Assembly: GCA_964571725.1 (NCBI GenBank)
Contig: CAZNDB010000006.1
Coordinates: 1 to 20,816, forward strand
Reading direction: 5' to 3'
DNA: 20,816 nt
Source of the DNA: UBA1369 sp964571725
GTDB lineage: Bacteria; Patescibacteriota; Gracilibacteria; UBA1369
Part shown: positions 6,911 through 13,735 of the stretch, one piece after another
How positions within the stretch are numbered: the first letter of the stretch is position 1
How the letters are laid out: the number at the start of each line of letters is the position of its first letter
The notes under the pieces: model-generated
Databases searched by the model: none
What the model was told of the DNA's origin: nothing
What the model saw: only the letters and a program-made list of their open reading frames with translations
Program-made: the position numbers and the translations under genes

Positions 6911-7390
6911 TCAGGCTGCTTTTTTAGAAGATTCCTGATTGGTCATCAGTTCGGTGACGCTGCCTTTGGCTTTTTCAATTTTTTCTCTGGCGCCCGCCGA
7001 TACGCGATCGACCGTTACAGTAAGTTTTTTGGTCAATTCTCCGTCTCCCAGAATTTTAATCGGGGCGGAGGGGGATTGTACCAGTTTCTTTTCCCGCAGG
7101 CTTTGTGCGTTAACTTCAGCACCGTCTTCAAATCTGTTCAGGTCGGTTACATTGACAACCTGGAAGGGAACGCGGTTGACGTTTTTGAAGCCCTTATATT
7201 TGGGCATTTGTCTGTAAAGGGGAGTTTGTCCTCCGGCAAAGCCCGGTTTGATGTTGCCTCCGGTTCTGGCGGTCTGACCGTTTCCGCCCCGTCCTGAATA
7301 GGTACCGAGACCGGATCCGTTGCCACGACCCAGTCTTTTTTTACTGGTGGTGGCTCCCTTATTTCTTTTGAGGTTTAAAAGTGCGTCCAT
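6911..7390 (-). CDS. rplO: 50S ribosomal protein uL15
   Basis: A late-assembling large-subunit protein with a long basic N-terminal extension that reaches into 23S rRNA. The 159 residues include RLGRGNGSGLGTYSGRGGNG (about 20-39), GGNIKPGFAGGQTPLYRQMP (45-64) and the globular C-terminal domain ending with a Lys/Ala tail. The gene ends in TGA; reading through would add only seven codons before TAA, so this does not test the genetic code strongly. It starts 28 bp after rpsE, leaving no room for rpmD (uL30). Confidence 0.97.
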   Translation of the reverse strand: MDALLNLKRNKGATTSKKRLGRGNGSGLGTYSGRGGNGQTARTGGNIKPGFAGGQTPLYRQMPKYKGFKNVNRVPFQVVNVTDLNRFEDGAEVNAQSLREKKLVQSPSAPIKILGDGELTKKLTVTVDRVSAGAREKIEKAKGSVTELMTNQESSKKAA

Positions 7391-7418
7391 GACATTGATT
7401 GATTAATTTGAGATTTGA

Positions 7419-8093
7419 TTAAGCGTCTTTCTGCTCTTCTTTCTTTGCGGCAGGAGCTTCAGTTTTGGCGGCTGGTTTGGTTGTACCGCCGGCAGCCGGT
7501 TTTTTGAATGGTGGTCTTCTTCCTCCCTGACCTCTGTTCTGGAAGCGGTTGTTTCCCTGATTATCCTGTCTTTTTACGGCAGCCTCTTCCTGTCCTGTGC
7601 TTTCGGCGGCCTTGGTTTTCAACCAGGGTAATACTTTCAGTTTCTTGAGAGCTTCGATGGCGGCCTGGCTGTTATTCAGACGGTTGGGGGAACCAAAACA
7701 TTTGCCCATGATATCTTTGATGCCGGCCAGTTCAATAACTTTGCGGACGCTGCCTCCGGCCTTGATGCCCGTACCGGGGATGGCCGGCATGAGCATTACT
7801 TTGGCGCTCTTGAATTTAATCTGTACGCGATGGGGAATGGTTTGTCCGGCCATGGGAACGATAATCATGTTCTTTTTGGCCTGGGCGATCGCCTTGGAGA
7901 TGGCTCCTGTTACTTCAGTGGATTTGCCGATTCCGACACCAACTTTTCCTTTTTTGTTGCCGATAACCAGCGTAGCGCGGAAGCGCAGTCTGCGGCCGCC
8001 TTTTACCACACGGGTAACGCGGTCGATCTGAATTACTTCTTCTTCAAATTCTTTGACTTCCCTGATTGGTGCTCTGCCTTTTTTCATCATCAT
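7419..8093 (-). CDS. rpsE: 30S ribosomal protein uS5 with long C-terminal tail
   Basis: uS5 lies at the mRNA entry side of the 30S subunit and contributes to accuracy. The double-stranded RNA-binding fold is clear: VIQIDRVTRVVKGGRRLRFR (about 20-39), VIGNKKGKVGVGIGKSTEV, then the second domain MPAIPGTGIKAGGSVRKVIE and GSPNRLNNSQAAIEALKKL. The core ends near residue 160. The remaining 64 residues are Gln/Asn/Arg/Gly-rich then Ala/Lys/Pro-rich, far longer than in E. coli (167 residues in all). Three ATG codons in a row at the start leave it uncertain by two codons. Confidence 0.97.
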   Translation of the reverse strand: MMMKKGRAPIREVKEFEEEVIQIDRVTRVVKGGRRLRFRATLVIGNKKGKVGVGIGKSTEVTGAISKAIAQAKKNMIIVPMAGQTIPHRVQIKFKSAKVMLMPAIPGTGIKAGGSVRKVIELAGIKDIMGKCFGSPNRLNNSQAAIEALKKLKVLPWLKTKAAESTGQEEAAVKRQDNQGNNRFQNRGQGGRRPPFKKPAAGGTTKPAAKTEAPAAKKEEQKDA

Positions 8094-8120
8094 TACTTGT
8101 GAGAATTAATTGTTTTTAGA

Positions 8121-8459
8121 TTAGAATTTTAAGCCGCCTTCACGAGCGCCCTCGGCCATGGCCTTGACGCGTCCGTGATATTTGTAACCGTTTCTGTCAA
8201 AGACCACTTCGTTTATTTTCAGCTCCTTGGCTTTCTTGGCCAGTTCCAAACCGACAACTTTGGCACTCTCAACTTTGGGGCCTTTTTTGGCTTTGATGTC
8301 GGAAGCGGAGGCCAGGGTTACGCCTTTTTTATCGTCGAACAGTTGCAGATAGTTGAAGTTCAGACTTTTGAAGGCAATCAGTCGTGGTTTATCGTGTTTC
8401 AGTTTGCCTTTGACTCTGGCTTTGCGGCGTTCTTTTTTAGCGGTTTTTAAATTTTTCAT
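8121..8459 (-). CDS. rplR: 50S ribosomal protein uL18
   Basis: Binds 5S rRNA together with uL5 and delivers it to the large subunit. The 112 residues match the family length. It has a basic N-terminus (KERRKARVKGKLKHDKPRLI), the core LNFNYLQLFDDKKGVTLASA, and the C-terminal VVFDRNGYKYHGRVKAMAEG and AREGGLKF, which is diagnostic. It lies between rplF (36 bp) and rpsE (27 bp) as in the spc operon. The leader is CAATCTACTATC, with no G in the last 12 nt. Confidence 0.97.
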   Translation of the reverse strand: MKNLKTAKKERRKARVKGKLKHDKPRLIAFKSLNFNYLQLFDDKKGVTLASASDIKAKKGPKVESAKVVGLELAKKAKELKINEVVFDRNGYKYHGRVKAMAEGAREGGLKF

Positions 8460-8495
8460 GATAGTAGATTGTTTTTAGTGCGGGGATTAATCTTC

Positions 8496-9047
8496 TTATT
8501 TATCTTTTCCGGCAGTCTTTCCGGCTTTCTGAGCTACATATTCACCAACATAGCGGATGCCTTTGCCTTTGTAGGGTTCCGGTTTGCGGAATGATCTGAT
8601 TTTGGAAGCTACTTCACCCAGCAATTGTTTATCGAATCCTCTGATGATCAAAATGTTTTTCTTGTCCTTATCCTGTTCGATGGTGATGCCCTGGGGAATT
8701 ACAAATTCGATGGGGTGGGAAAAACCGAGGCTCAAATTTAATTTCGAACCGCCGACACTGGCTCTGTATCCGACTCCCAGTATTTCCAGCTGTCTTTCGA
8801 AGCCTTTGGTAACTCCTTCAATCATGTTGGCCAGGAGTGTGCGGGTTAATCCGTGCAGGGACCGGTTTAATTTGAGATCGTTAGGTCTGGACACGGTCAG
8901 CTGTCCGTCTGCCAACTCGATTTTCATGTTGGGGTGAAAGCTTTGCGTCAATTCTCCTTTCGGTCCTTTGACTGATATAGTATTCCCGTTCATGGTAACT
9001 GTTACTCCCGAGGGAACTTGTATCGGATTTTTTCCAATTCTTGACAT
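8496..9047 (-). CDS. rplF: 50S ribosomal protein uL6
   Basis: A two-domain large-subunit protein near the sarcin-ricin loop and the factor-binding site. The 183 residues start MSRIGKNPIQVPSGVTVTMN, with VKGPKGELTQSFH in the first repeat. The second repeat has GYRASVGGSKLNLSLGFSHP and the end shows RSFRKPEPYKGKGIRYVGEY, the family signature. It lies 28 bp after rpsH and 36 bp before rplR. Length and ends are normal. Confidence 0.98.
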   Translation of the reverse strand: MSRIGKNPIQVPSGVTVTMNGNTISVKGPKGELTQSFHPNMKIELADGQLTVSRPNDLKLNRSLHGLTRTLLANMIEGVTKGFERQLEILGVGYRASVGGSKLNLSLGFSHPIEFVIPQGITIEQDKDKKNILIIRGFDKQLLGEVASKIRSFRKPEPYKGKGIRYVGEYVAQKAGKTAGKDK

Positions 9048-9075
9048 GGTGTTTAAAACTTAGCGGTTTAATTAT

Positions 9076-9465
9076 TTAGAATACTTCACAGATCACTTCT
9101 CCTCCGAGGTGCAGTTTGCGGGCTTCATCATCGGTTACAATTCCTTTGGGGGTGGAAATAATTGAGGTGCCCAGTCCGCCGTTCACTTTTTTGATTTCCT
9201 CGGCTTTCTTATAGATTCTTTGTCCGGGCTTGCTGATTCTTTTGACCTCAATATCACGGTGTTCATTGCTGATGGTCACCAGCAGTGCTTTCCAGTGGGC
9301 TCTTTTGCCGGTTTCGACAGTAAAGTCTTCCACGAATTGTTTTTTCTTCAGATTGGTCAGAATCTGTTCCTTGACTTTGGAATAGGGAATAGTGACGGTT
9401 TCTTTTCTGGCTCTGGCGGCGTTTTTGATTCTGATGAGTAAGTCTGCGATTGGATCTGTGTACAT
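9076..9465 (-). CDS. rpsH: 30S ribosomal protein uS8
   Basis: A primary binder of the 16S central domain and, in E. coli, repressor of the spc operon. The 129 residues start MYTDPIADLLIRIKNAARAR and end with LGTSIISTPKGIVTDDEARK and LGGEVICEVF, both typical. It is separated from rpsN by a 94-bp spacer, the largest in the spc part of the cluster, which carries a strong hairpin and a possible weak promoter. This makes rpsH a candidate start of a secondary transcript. Confidence 0.97.
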   Translation of the reverse strand: MYTDPIADLLIRIKNAARARKETVTIPYSKVKEQILTNLKKKQFVEDFTVETGKRAHWKALLVTISNEHRDIEVKRISKPGQRIYKKAEEIKKVNGGLGTSIISTPKGIVTDDEARKLHLGGEVICEVF

Positions 9466-9498
9466 AGTGAGTAGATTAGAGAGGGAGATTTAAACTTT

Positions 9499-9527
9499 AT
9501 AATAAGGTTGGGGGACTAAGGGAACAA
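9499..9527 (-). promoter_or_regulatory. Possible weak promoter before rpsH
   Basis: On the minus strand, TTGTTC (9522-9527) and TATTAT (9499-9504, 5/6 to the -10 consensus) are 17 bp apart. The -35 match is only 3 of 6. It lies in the 94-bp rpsN-rpsH spacer just after a strong hairpin, so a start near 9492 would give a leader of about 27 nt. The evidence is weak. Confidence 0.25.
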
Positions 9528-9532
9528 TATTT

Positions 9533-9559
9533 CATTGGCGCTATTTTAGCGCGCCAATG
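9533..9559 (-). promoter_or_regulatory. Strong hairpin directly after the rpsN stop
   Basis: A perfect 9-bp inverted repeat, CATTGGCGC and GCGCCAATG, with a 9-nt loop. Its first base is the first base after the rpsN TAG. In the minus-strand RNA it is followed by AAATATTGTTCCC, so there is no U-tract and it is unlikely to be a normal intrinsic terminator. It could protect the upstream mRNA end, be cut by RNase III, or bind a protein such as uS8; the sequence does not decide. Confidence 0.6.
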
Positions 9560-9784
9560 CTACCACGAGGATTTTCGGACGCCCATGATTTTACCCGATC
9601 TGGCGTTTTCTCTGAAACAAATTCTGCACATTTCGAATTTTCTCATGTAGCCGCCTTTTCTTCCGCAAATTTTGCAGCGGTTGTAGACGCGGGTGGGGAA
9701 TTTGGGCTTTTTCCCTTTTCCGAGAGCGGTCATTAAAGCTTTTTGCAGCTTTTCAGTATTTACTTTTAGCGAGAGTCTTGCCAT
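9560..9784 (-). CDS. rpsN: 30S ribosomal protein uS14, zinc type, N-terminally extended
   Basis: A 30S head protein. Residues 27-74 match the zinc-binding (type Z) form: FPTRVYNRCKICGRKGGYMR, FEMCRICFRENARSGKIMG and the ending KSSW, with Cys37, Cys40, Cys53 and Cys56 as ligands. Type Z proteins are usually 61 residues; this one has 74, with about 13 more at the N-terminus (MARLSLKVNTEKLQKALMTA). No internal start would give the usual length except the Met at 18, which would be too short. It lies between rplE and rpsH, in the spc-operon position. Confidence 0.96.
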   Translation of the reverse strand: MARLSLKVNTEKLQKALMTALGKGKKPKFPTRVYNRCKICGRKGGYMRKFEMCRICFRENARSGKIMGVRKSSW

Positions 9785-9810
9785 TTTGAGCGTTTAGTGA
9801 AAAGAAATAA

Positions 9811-10380
9811 TTATTTAACGATTTTTTCCTTTTTTTCCTGGAAGGGGAATCCGAGTGCCTTGAGCAATTTGTAACCGTCTTCGTTTTTGGTGGCGGTGGT
9901 TACAAAAGTCAGTTGCATGCCGTGATGTTTGATAATGTCATCGGGATTGATTTCCGGGAATACGGTATGTTCCTTGATCGCATAGGAGTAATTGCCGTGG
10001 CCGTCGAAACTTTTTGGTGAAATGCCACGGAAGTCGCGGGCGCGGGGCAAAACAATGTTCACGAACTTGGAGGCGAAATCATACATTTTTGCGCCGCGCA
10101 GAGTTACGTGTATTCCAACCGGCATGCCCTGTCTGAGCTTGAAGTTGGAGATGGCTTTCTTGGCTTTGGCGACAACCGGTTTTTGTCCGGCGATCATGGT
10201 AATGTTTTTCTCGATGTCGGAATAATCTTTACCTCCTGCCATAAGTTTGCCGATACCGACGTTGATGATGATTTTGGAAAGTTTGGGTACGGCGTTGATA
10301 TTCTTGATTCCCAGGTCCTTTTTGAGGGCCGGAGCGATTTCCTTTACAAACTTTTCTTTGAGGCTGAGTGCTTTGGTCAT
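9811..10380 (-). CDS. rplE: 50S ribosomal protein uL5
   Basis: Binds 5S rRNA and forms the B1b bridge to uS13 in the 30S head. The 189 residues include NAVPKLSKIIINVGIGKLMA, IAGQKPVVAKAKKAISNFKL, RQGMPVGIHVTLRGAKMYDF and the C-terminal FPEINPDDIIKHHGMQLTFV, all family signatures. The C-terminal KLLKALGFPF is typical. Start and length are normal. It is 26 bp after rplX and 26 bp before rpsN. Confidence 0.98.
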   Translation of the reverse strand: MTKALSLKEKFVKEIAPALKKDLGIKNINAVPKLSKIIINVGIGKLMAGGKDYSDIEKNITMIAGQKPVVAKAKKAISNFKLRQGMPVGIHVTLRGAKMYDFASKFVNIVLPRARDFRGISPKSFDGHGNYSYAIKEHTVFPEINPDDIIKHHGMQLTFVTTATKNEDGYKLLKALGFPFQEKKEKIVK

Positions 10381-10406
10381 TGTGGATCTAAATTAGTCTG
10401 TTAGCG

Positions 10407-10763
10407 TTAATTGGATTTTTTCTTGGCGGTCTTGGCGGCTGATTCACCGGAGAGATTATCCAGAGATACTTCGGATTTGGCGGAGAGCCTTTCTTTTTTG
10501 CCGCTGGCCAGTTTCTTGTATTTGATTCTGGTCGGTTTGCCCGATTTCGGGTCGATGATCATGACGTTGGAAGCGGAAAAAGGTGCTTCGTAGGTAATGA
10601 TTTCACCTGGCTGGTTCTGGCGCTTTTTGATGTGCTTTTTGCGGAGGTTCAGCTTTTCTACCGTAACTTTGTTAATCTTGTGATGGACTTTAACTATTTT
10701 TCCGGATTTCCCTTTGTTCTTTCCGGCTATCACCATGACATGATCGTTTACCTTTAGTTTCAT
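10407..10763 (-). CDS. rplX: 50S ribosomal protein uL24 with C-terminal tail
   Basis: An assembly-initiator protein of the large subunit, with a KOW motif. The N-terminus MKLKVNDHVMVIAGKNKGKS (1-20) is the KOW segment; NLRKKHIKKRQNQPGEIITY and APFSASNVMIIDPKSGKPTR complete the core to about residue 93. The remaining 25 residues are Ser/Ala/Lys-rich and not part of the usual 102-105-residue protein. It lies 77 bp after rplN, across a hairpin-bearing spacer, and 26 bp before rplE. Confidence 0.97.
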   Translation of the reverse strand: MKLKVNDHVMVIAGKNKGKSGKIVKVHHKINKVTVEKLNLRKKHIKKRQNQPGEIITYEAPFSASNVMIIDPKSGKPTRIKYKKLASGKKERLSAKSEVSLDNLSGESAAKTAKKKSN

Positions 10764-10814
10764 ATTGTTGTGATTTAGAGCGACTGATTATTGATTGAGT
10801 AGATTGGATATTTT

Positions 10815-10837
10815 ACAAACCCCGTTAGCGGGGTTGT
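10815..10837 (-). promoter_or_regulatory. GC-rich hairpin after rplN
   Basis: A 7-bp stem AACCCCG/CGGGGTT with a 4-nt loop, extended by two more pairs beyond a bulged A. It begins 3 nt after the rplN stop in a 77-bp spacer. In the minus-strand RNA the bases after it are AAAATATCC, so there is no U-tract. It is one of the more stable-looking structures in the operon. Confidence 0.55.
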
Positions 10838-10840
10838 GAT

Positions 10841-11209
10841 TTAGAGTACTTCGGGAGCCAAACTGATGATTTTCTGAAAACCTTTTTCGCGCAGTTCCCT
10901 GGCTACCGGTCCAAAAACACGGGTTCCTTTCGGTTCATTGTCTTTGTTGATAATAACGATGGCGTTCTCGTCAAAACGGATATAGCTGCCGTCCTTGCGG
11001 CGGGTTTCCTTTCTGCATCTGATCACGACTCCTTTTTCCACGGCATGGGTTTTAACTGCACCCTTGGGGGCGGCGCTTTTAATGGATACCACGACGATAT
11101 CGCCGATGCCGGCGTATCTTTTGTGGTGTCCTCCCAAAACTTTTACGCATTGTGCCAGTTTTGCACCGGAGTTGTCTGCCACATTGACCATTGATCTTAA
11201 CTGTATCAT
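10841..11209 (-). CDS. rplN: 50S ribosomal protein uL14
   Basis: A highly conserved large-subunit protein at the subunit interface, also the binding site of the silencing factor RsfS. The 122 residues are the standard length. Signatures are MIQLRSMVNVADNSGAKLAQ, KVLGGHHKRYAGIGDIVVVS, DGSYIRFDENAIVIINKDNE and GTRVFGPVARELREKGFQKI. It follows rpsQ by 24 bp, joining the S10 and spc clusters without a clear promoter between. Confidence 0.98.
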   Translation of the reverse strand: MIQLRSMVNVADNSGAKLAQCVKVLGGHHKRYAGIGDIVVVSIKSAAPKGAVKTHAVEKGVVIRCRKETRRKDGSYIRFDENAIVIINKDNEPKGTRVFGPVARELREKGFQKIISLAPEVL

Positions 11210-11233
11210 ATTAGGGTAATTTAATTTGCTTGA

Positions 11234-11470
11234 TTATTTCTTGGCCGGTTCAACCACGGTCCATCTTTTCAGTTTGCTGAGTGGACGGGTTTCGTAAATG
11301 GTGATTTCTTCGCCGGTTTTGTGAGAATTGTCGGGATCTTCAGCATAGAACTTTTTGGAAGTTCTGTATCTTTTCTTGTATTTCGGATGCACTTTGTAAG
11401 TGTGAACCATCACAACGATGGTTTTGTCCATTTTGTCACTTACGATGATGCCTTTTTTACTTCTTGCCAT
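11234..11470 (-). CDS. rpsQ: 30S ribosomal protein uS17
   Basis: An OB-fold primary 16S rRNA binder. The 78 residues carry GIIVSDKMDKTIVVMVHTYK, HPKYKKRYRTSKKFYAEDPD and the ending ITIYETRPLSKLKRWTVVEP. Length and features are typical. It lies 11 bp after rpmC and 24 bp before rplN. The leader (ATTTTCCCTAAC) has no G and no Shine-Dalgarno motif. Confidence 0.97.
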   Translation of the reverse strand: MARSKKGIIVSDKMDKTIVVMVHTYKVHPKYKKRYRTSKKFYAEDPDNSHKTGEEITIYETRPLSKLKRWTVVEPAKK

Positions 11471-11481
11471 GTTAGGGAAAA

Positions 11482-11688
11482 TTAATTTACTGATTTGGTA
11501 AGTTCTTTTTTAACTGTTTGCATTTGGGCGATCAGTTTCCTGAGTTGGGCCAGTTTACTGGTCTCCTTGGACTGGCCGGAGCTAGTCTGAATTTTCAGTT
11601 GCAGGAGTTCGTGCTTGTTCCTGGAAATTTCTTTATCCAGCTCCGCGACTGACATGTTTCTGATTTCATCGATTTTCATGGTTGCCAT
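11482..11688 (-). CDS. rpmC: 50S ribosomal protein uL29
   Basis: A small two-helix protein near the tunnel exit. The sequence has IDEIRNMSVAELDKEISRNK and LLQLKIQTSSGQSKETSKLA, then LRKLIAQMQTVKKE, which is the uL29 pattern of roughly 65-69 residues. Three starts are possible: GTG at 11691, which overlaps the rplP stop by one base; ATG at 11688; and ATG at 11679, which gives MKIDEIR, closest to family N-termini. I chose 11688 as a compromise. It lies between rplP and rpsQ as expected. Confidence 0.94.
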   Translation of the reverse strand: MATMKIDEIRNMSVAELDKEISRNKHELLQLKIQTSSGQSKETSKLAQLRKLIAQMQTVKKELTKSVN

Positions 11689-11690
11689 CA

Positions 11691-12110
11691 CTATATTTCG
11701 TTAGTGTTGATGTATTTGCATTTTACCGGCAGTTTTTGTCCAGCCAGTCTCATTGCTTCTTTTGCGGTGGTTGCGTCGACTCCGTCCATTTCAAACAAAA
11801 CGGTTCCTTTTTTCACGACTGCCACGTAGTGATCCAGAGATCCTTTTCCCGAACCCATCGGAACTTCCGCGGCTTTCTGGGTAATGGGTTTATGGGGGAA
11901 TACTCTGATCCAGATCTTTCCGCCTCTTTTAATGTATTTGCTCATGGCGCGGCGGGCAGCCTCGATTTGACGGGCGGAAATTTCAGCGCCGACTAGTGCT
12001 TTTAAAGCATAAGCGCCGAATGCGGGACGAAAGCCTTTGGTGGCTATGCCTTCCTCGCCTCCGCGAAGTCTCTGGGTTTTCCTATATTTAGTTTTCTTTG
12101 GTCCGAACAT
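11691..12110 (-). CDS. rplP: 50S ribosomal protein uL16
   Basis: A late-assembling protein that helps position A- and P-site tRNAs. The 139 residues include RLRGGEEGIATKGFRPAFGA, GAEISARQIEAARRAMSKYI and RGGKIWIRVFPHKPITQKAA, followed by MGSGKGSLDHYVAVVKKGTV; all are typical. It is 67 bp after rpsC and runs directly into rpmC (TAGTGATG at the junction). Length is normal. Confidence 0.98.
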   Translation of the reverse strand: MFGPKKTKYRKTQRLRGGEEGIATKGFRPAFGAYALKALVGAEISARQIEAARRAMSKYIKRGGKIWIRVFPHKPITQKAAEVPMGSGKGSLDHYVAVVKKGTVLFEMDGVDATTAKEAMRLAGQKLPVKCKYINTNEI

Positions 12111-12145
12111 ATGATTCTGATTTGATTAAGGCCTGTGAAATTTAC

Positions 12146-12169
12146 TATTGATTTAACTTGAGGTCAATA
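12146..12169 (-). promoter_or_regulatory. AT-rich hairpin after rpsC
   Basis: A 6-bp inverted repeat TATTGA/TCAATA with a 12-nt loop, starting 8 nt after the rpsC stop in the 67-bp rpsC-rplP spacer. It is AT-rich and weak, and is listed because several other genes here have hairpins in the same position. Confidence 0.25.
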
Positions 12170-12177
12170 AAATATGA

Positions 12178-12837
12178 TTATTCCTCGGAGGTCAAATATT
12201 CTCCTTTTTTCTTGAAGACGTCTCCTTTGTAAATCCATACGGTCACGCCGATGGTTCCATATTCGGTTTTGGCGTGATGGATGGCATAATCGATATTAGC
12301 TCTGAAGGTGTGCAGAGGGATTTTCCCCTGGCTGAAGAACTCGCTGCGGGATATTTCCACTCCGTTCAGTCTGCCCGATACGGCGATCTTGACTCCTTTG
12401 GCGCCGGATTCAAGGGCTCTTTCGATGCCCATTTTGCAGGCGCGGCGGTAGGAAACTCTTTTTTCAATCTGGGTGGAAATGCTTTCGGCCAGCAGTTTGG
12501 CATTGATGGCGGGCTTTTTGATTTCTCTGATGCTGATGATAAAGTCCTCGTTGAAGGTCTTTTTCAGTTTGTCTCTGAGTACGTCAACGTTGGCTCCCTG
12601 TTTGCCGATGATGGTTCCCGGTTTGGCGGTATGGATGATCACGCTGACTTTGTTGGCGCTGCGTTGAATTTCCACTCTGCCGATACCCGAGTCGGCCAGT
12701 TCCTTATCGATAATTTTTTCGATTTGCAGGTCCTGGTGCAGGTATTTGGCAAATTTCTTTTTCGGGGCAAACCATTTGGTGTCCCAGGTCCGGATAATGC
12801 CTATTCTCTGTATGATTGGATTTACTTTTTGTCCCAT
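12178..12837 (-). CDS. rpsC: 30S ribosomal protein uS3
   Basis: Forms the mRNA entry pore with uS4 and uS5 and contributes to ribosomal helicase activity. The 219 residues start MGQKVNPIIQRIGIIRTWDT. The KH domain GxxG loop is GKQG at 78-81 (within PGTIIGKQGANVDVL), and the C-terminal domain has RRACKMGIERALESGAKGVK, VSGRLNGVEISRSE and GTIGVTVWIYKGDVF. Length is normal. It lies 37 bp after rplV; the leader ATCTTCTCCACTC is purine-poor. Confidence 0.98.
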   Translation of the reverse strand: MGQKVNPIIQRIGIIRTWDTKWFAPKKKFAKYLHQDLQIEKIIDKELADSGIGRVEIQRSANKVSVIIHTAKPGTIIGKQGANVDVLRDKLKKTFNEDFIISIREIKKPAINAKLLAESISTQIEKRVSYRRACKMGIERALESGAKGVKIAVSGRLNGVEISRSEFFSQGKIPLHTFRANIDYAIHHAKTEYGTIGVTVWIYKGDVFKKKGEYLTSEE

Positions 12838-12874
12838 GAGTGGAGAAGATTATATATAGTTAGATATTATTCTG

Positions 12875-13339
12875 TTATTTGGTGGATTTTTTGGCGGTCT
12901 TTTTGGCTTTGACACCGTCTTTTTTTGCCGCTTTGTCGGAAACTTCAATGGTGGTTTGTTCAGACTTGTCGGTTTTCTTGGAGTTCTTTTTGGCAGGTTT
13001 CTGGGCGGCTGTTTCATCTACCTCCAGGAGAATGATAATGTTGGCTGTTCTTTTTAAAATCGGGTAAACGCGTCCGCGGGATACCGGAACGCCTCTTTTG
13101 AAAGTTGGTCCTTTGTTAACCACCACTTCCTTGACGATCAGCGTGCTTTCGTCCTGTTTGAAGTTGTTGGAGGCGTTGGCGACGGCGCTGGTCAGAAGCT
13201 TGTGGATGATCTTGGCGGCTTTTTTGGGAGTGTATTTAAGAATGGTCAAAGCTTCCTTGGCCGGTTTCTTTCTAATCATGCCGGCGATCAGGTTGGCTTT
13301 TTTGGGGGTGATTCTTATTGCTCTAAGGATTGCTTTCAT
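12875..13339 (-). CDS. rplV: 50S ribosomal protein uL22 with long Lys-rich tail
   Basis: Lines the peptide exit tunnel with a long beta-hairpin. The core of about 107 residues is canonical: ITPKKANLIAGMIRKKPAKE, LLTSAVANASNNFKQDESTL, and KGPTFKRGVPVSRGRVYPIL, which contains the tunnel hairpin region. From about residue 108 to 154 there is a Lys/Ala/Thr/Ser-rich tail lacking in E. coli uL22 (110 residues). It lies between rpsS (27 bp) and rpsC (37 bp). Confidence 0.97.
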   Translation of the reverse strand: MKAILRAIRITPKKANLIAGMIRKKPAKEALTILKYTPKKAAKIIHKLLTSAVANASNNFKQDESTLIVKEVVVNKGPTFKRGVPVSRGRVYPILKRTANIIILLEVDETAAQKPAKKNSKKTDKSEQTTIEVSDKAAKKDGVKAKKTAKKSTK

Positions 13340-13366
13340 TGCTTTTGCTTATAATGAGTTGATTGA

Positions 13367-13708
13367 TTATTTGGCGGCTTTGGCTGCTGGCGCCGGGGCT
13401 GCGGCTGCAGGTGCTACTGCTCCGCTTCCGGCTCCCGTGAGAGCGGCCAGTTTACCACCGTGGCCCTTGAATTTTCTGGTATGTACGAATGAACCGAGTT
13501 TATTACCAACCATTTCTTCCGTTATATACAGTGGCACGTGCTGTTTGCCGTTATGTACGGCCAGAGTGTGGCCCACGAACTCGGGGGAAATGTTGCTGCT
13601 TCTGGCCCAGGTTTTAATTACCTTTTTTTGACCGCTTTCATTGAGGGCAACGATTTTCTTAAGCAGTTTGGGGTCTACATACGGTCCTTTTTTTGAACTT
13701 CTGGACAT
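13367..13708 (-). CDS. rpsS: 30S ribosomal protein uS19 with Ala-rich tail
   Basis: A 30S head protein near the A site that pairs with uS13. The core, residues 1-90, is canonical: MSRSSKKGPYVDPKLLKKIV, IKTWARSSNISPEFVGHTLA, VHNGKQHVPLYITEEMVGNK and LGSFVHTRKFKGHGGK. Residues 91-113 are an almost pure Ala/Pro/Gly tail ending KAAK. The usual length is about 92. It is 27 bp from both rplB and rplV. Confidence 0.97.
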   Translation of the reverse strand: MSRSSKKGPYVDPKLLKKIVALNESGQKKVIKTWARSSNISPEFVGHTLAVHNGKQHVPLYITEEMVGNKLGSFVHTRKFKGHGGKLAALTGAGSGAVAPAAAAPAPAAKAAK

Positions 13709-13735
13709 AACGATTTAATAGTTAATAGAGAGATA

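Noticed and set aside
6911..6913. Recoded TGA (genetic code 25, TGA as Gly), as in Gracilibacteria and Absconditabacteria
   Set aside because: All conserved glycines I checked use normal codons, no conserved gene is broken by TGA, and rplO ends naturally at TGA. This is not decisive, since readthrough would add only seven residues, but nothing supports recoding.
9498..9503. TATAAT on the plus strand between rpsN and rpsH
   Set aside because: There is no suitable -35 and no plus-strand gene downstream; the reverse orientation gave the weak rpsH candidate instead.
9533..9559. Reading the intercistronic hairpins as intrinsic terminators
   Set aside because: None is followed by a run of U on the minus strand, and essential genes continue downstream.
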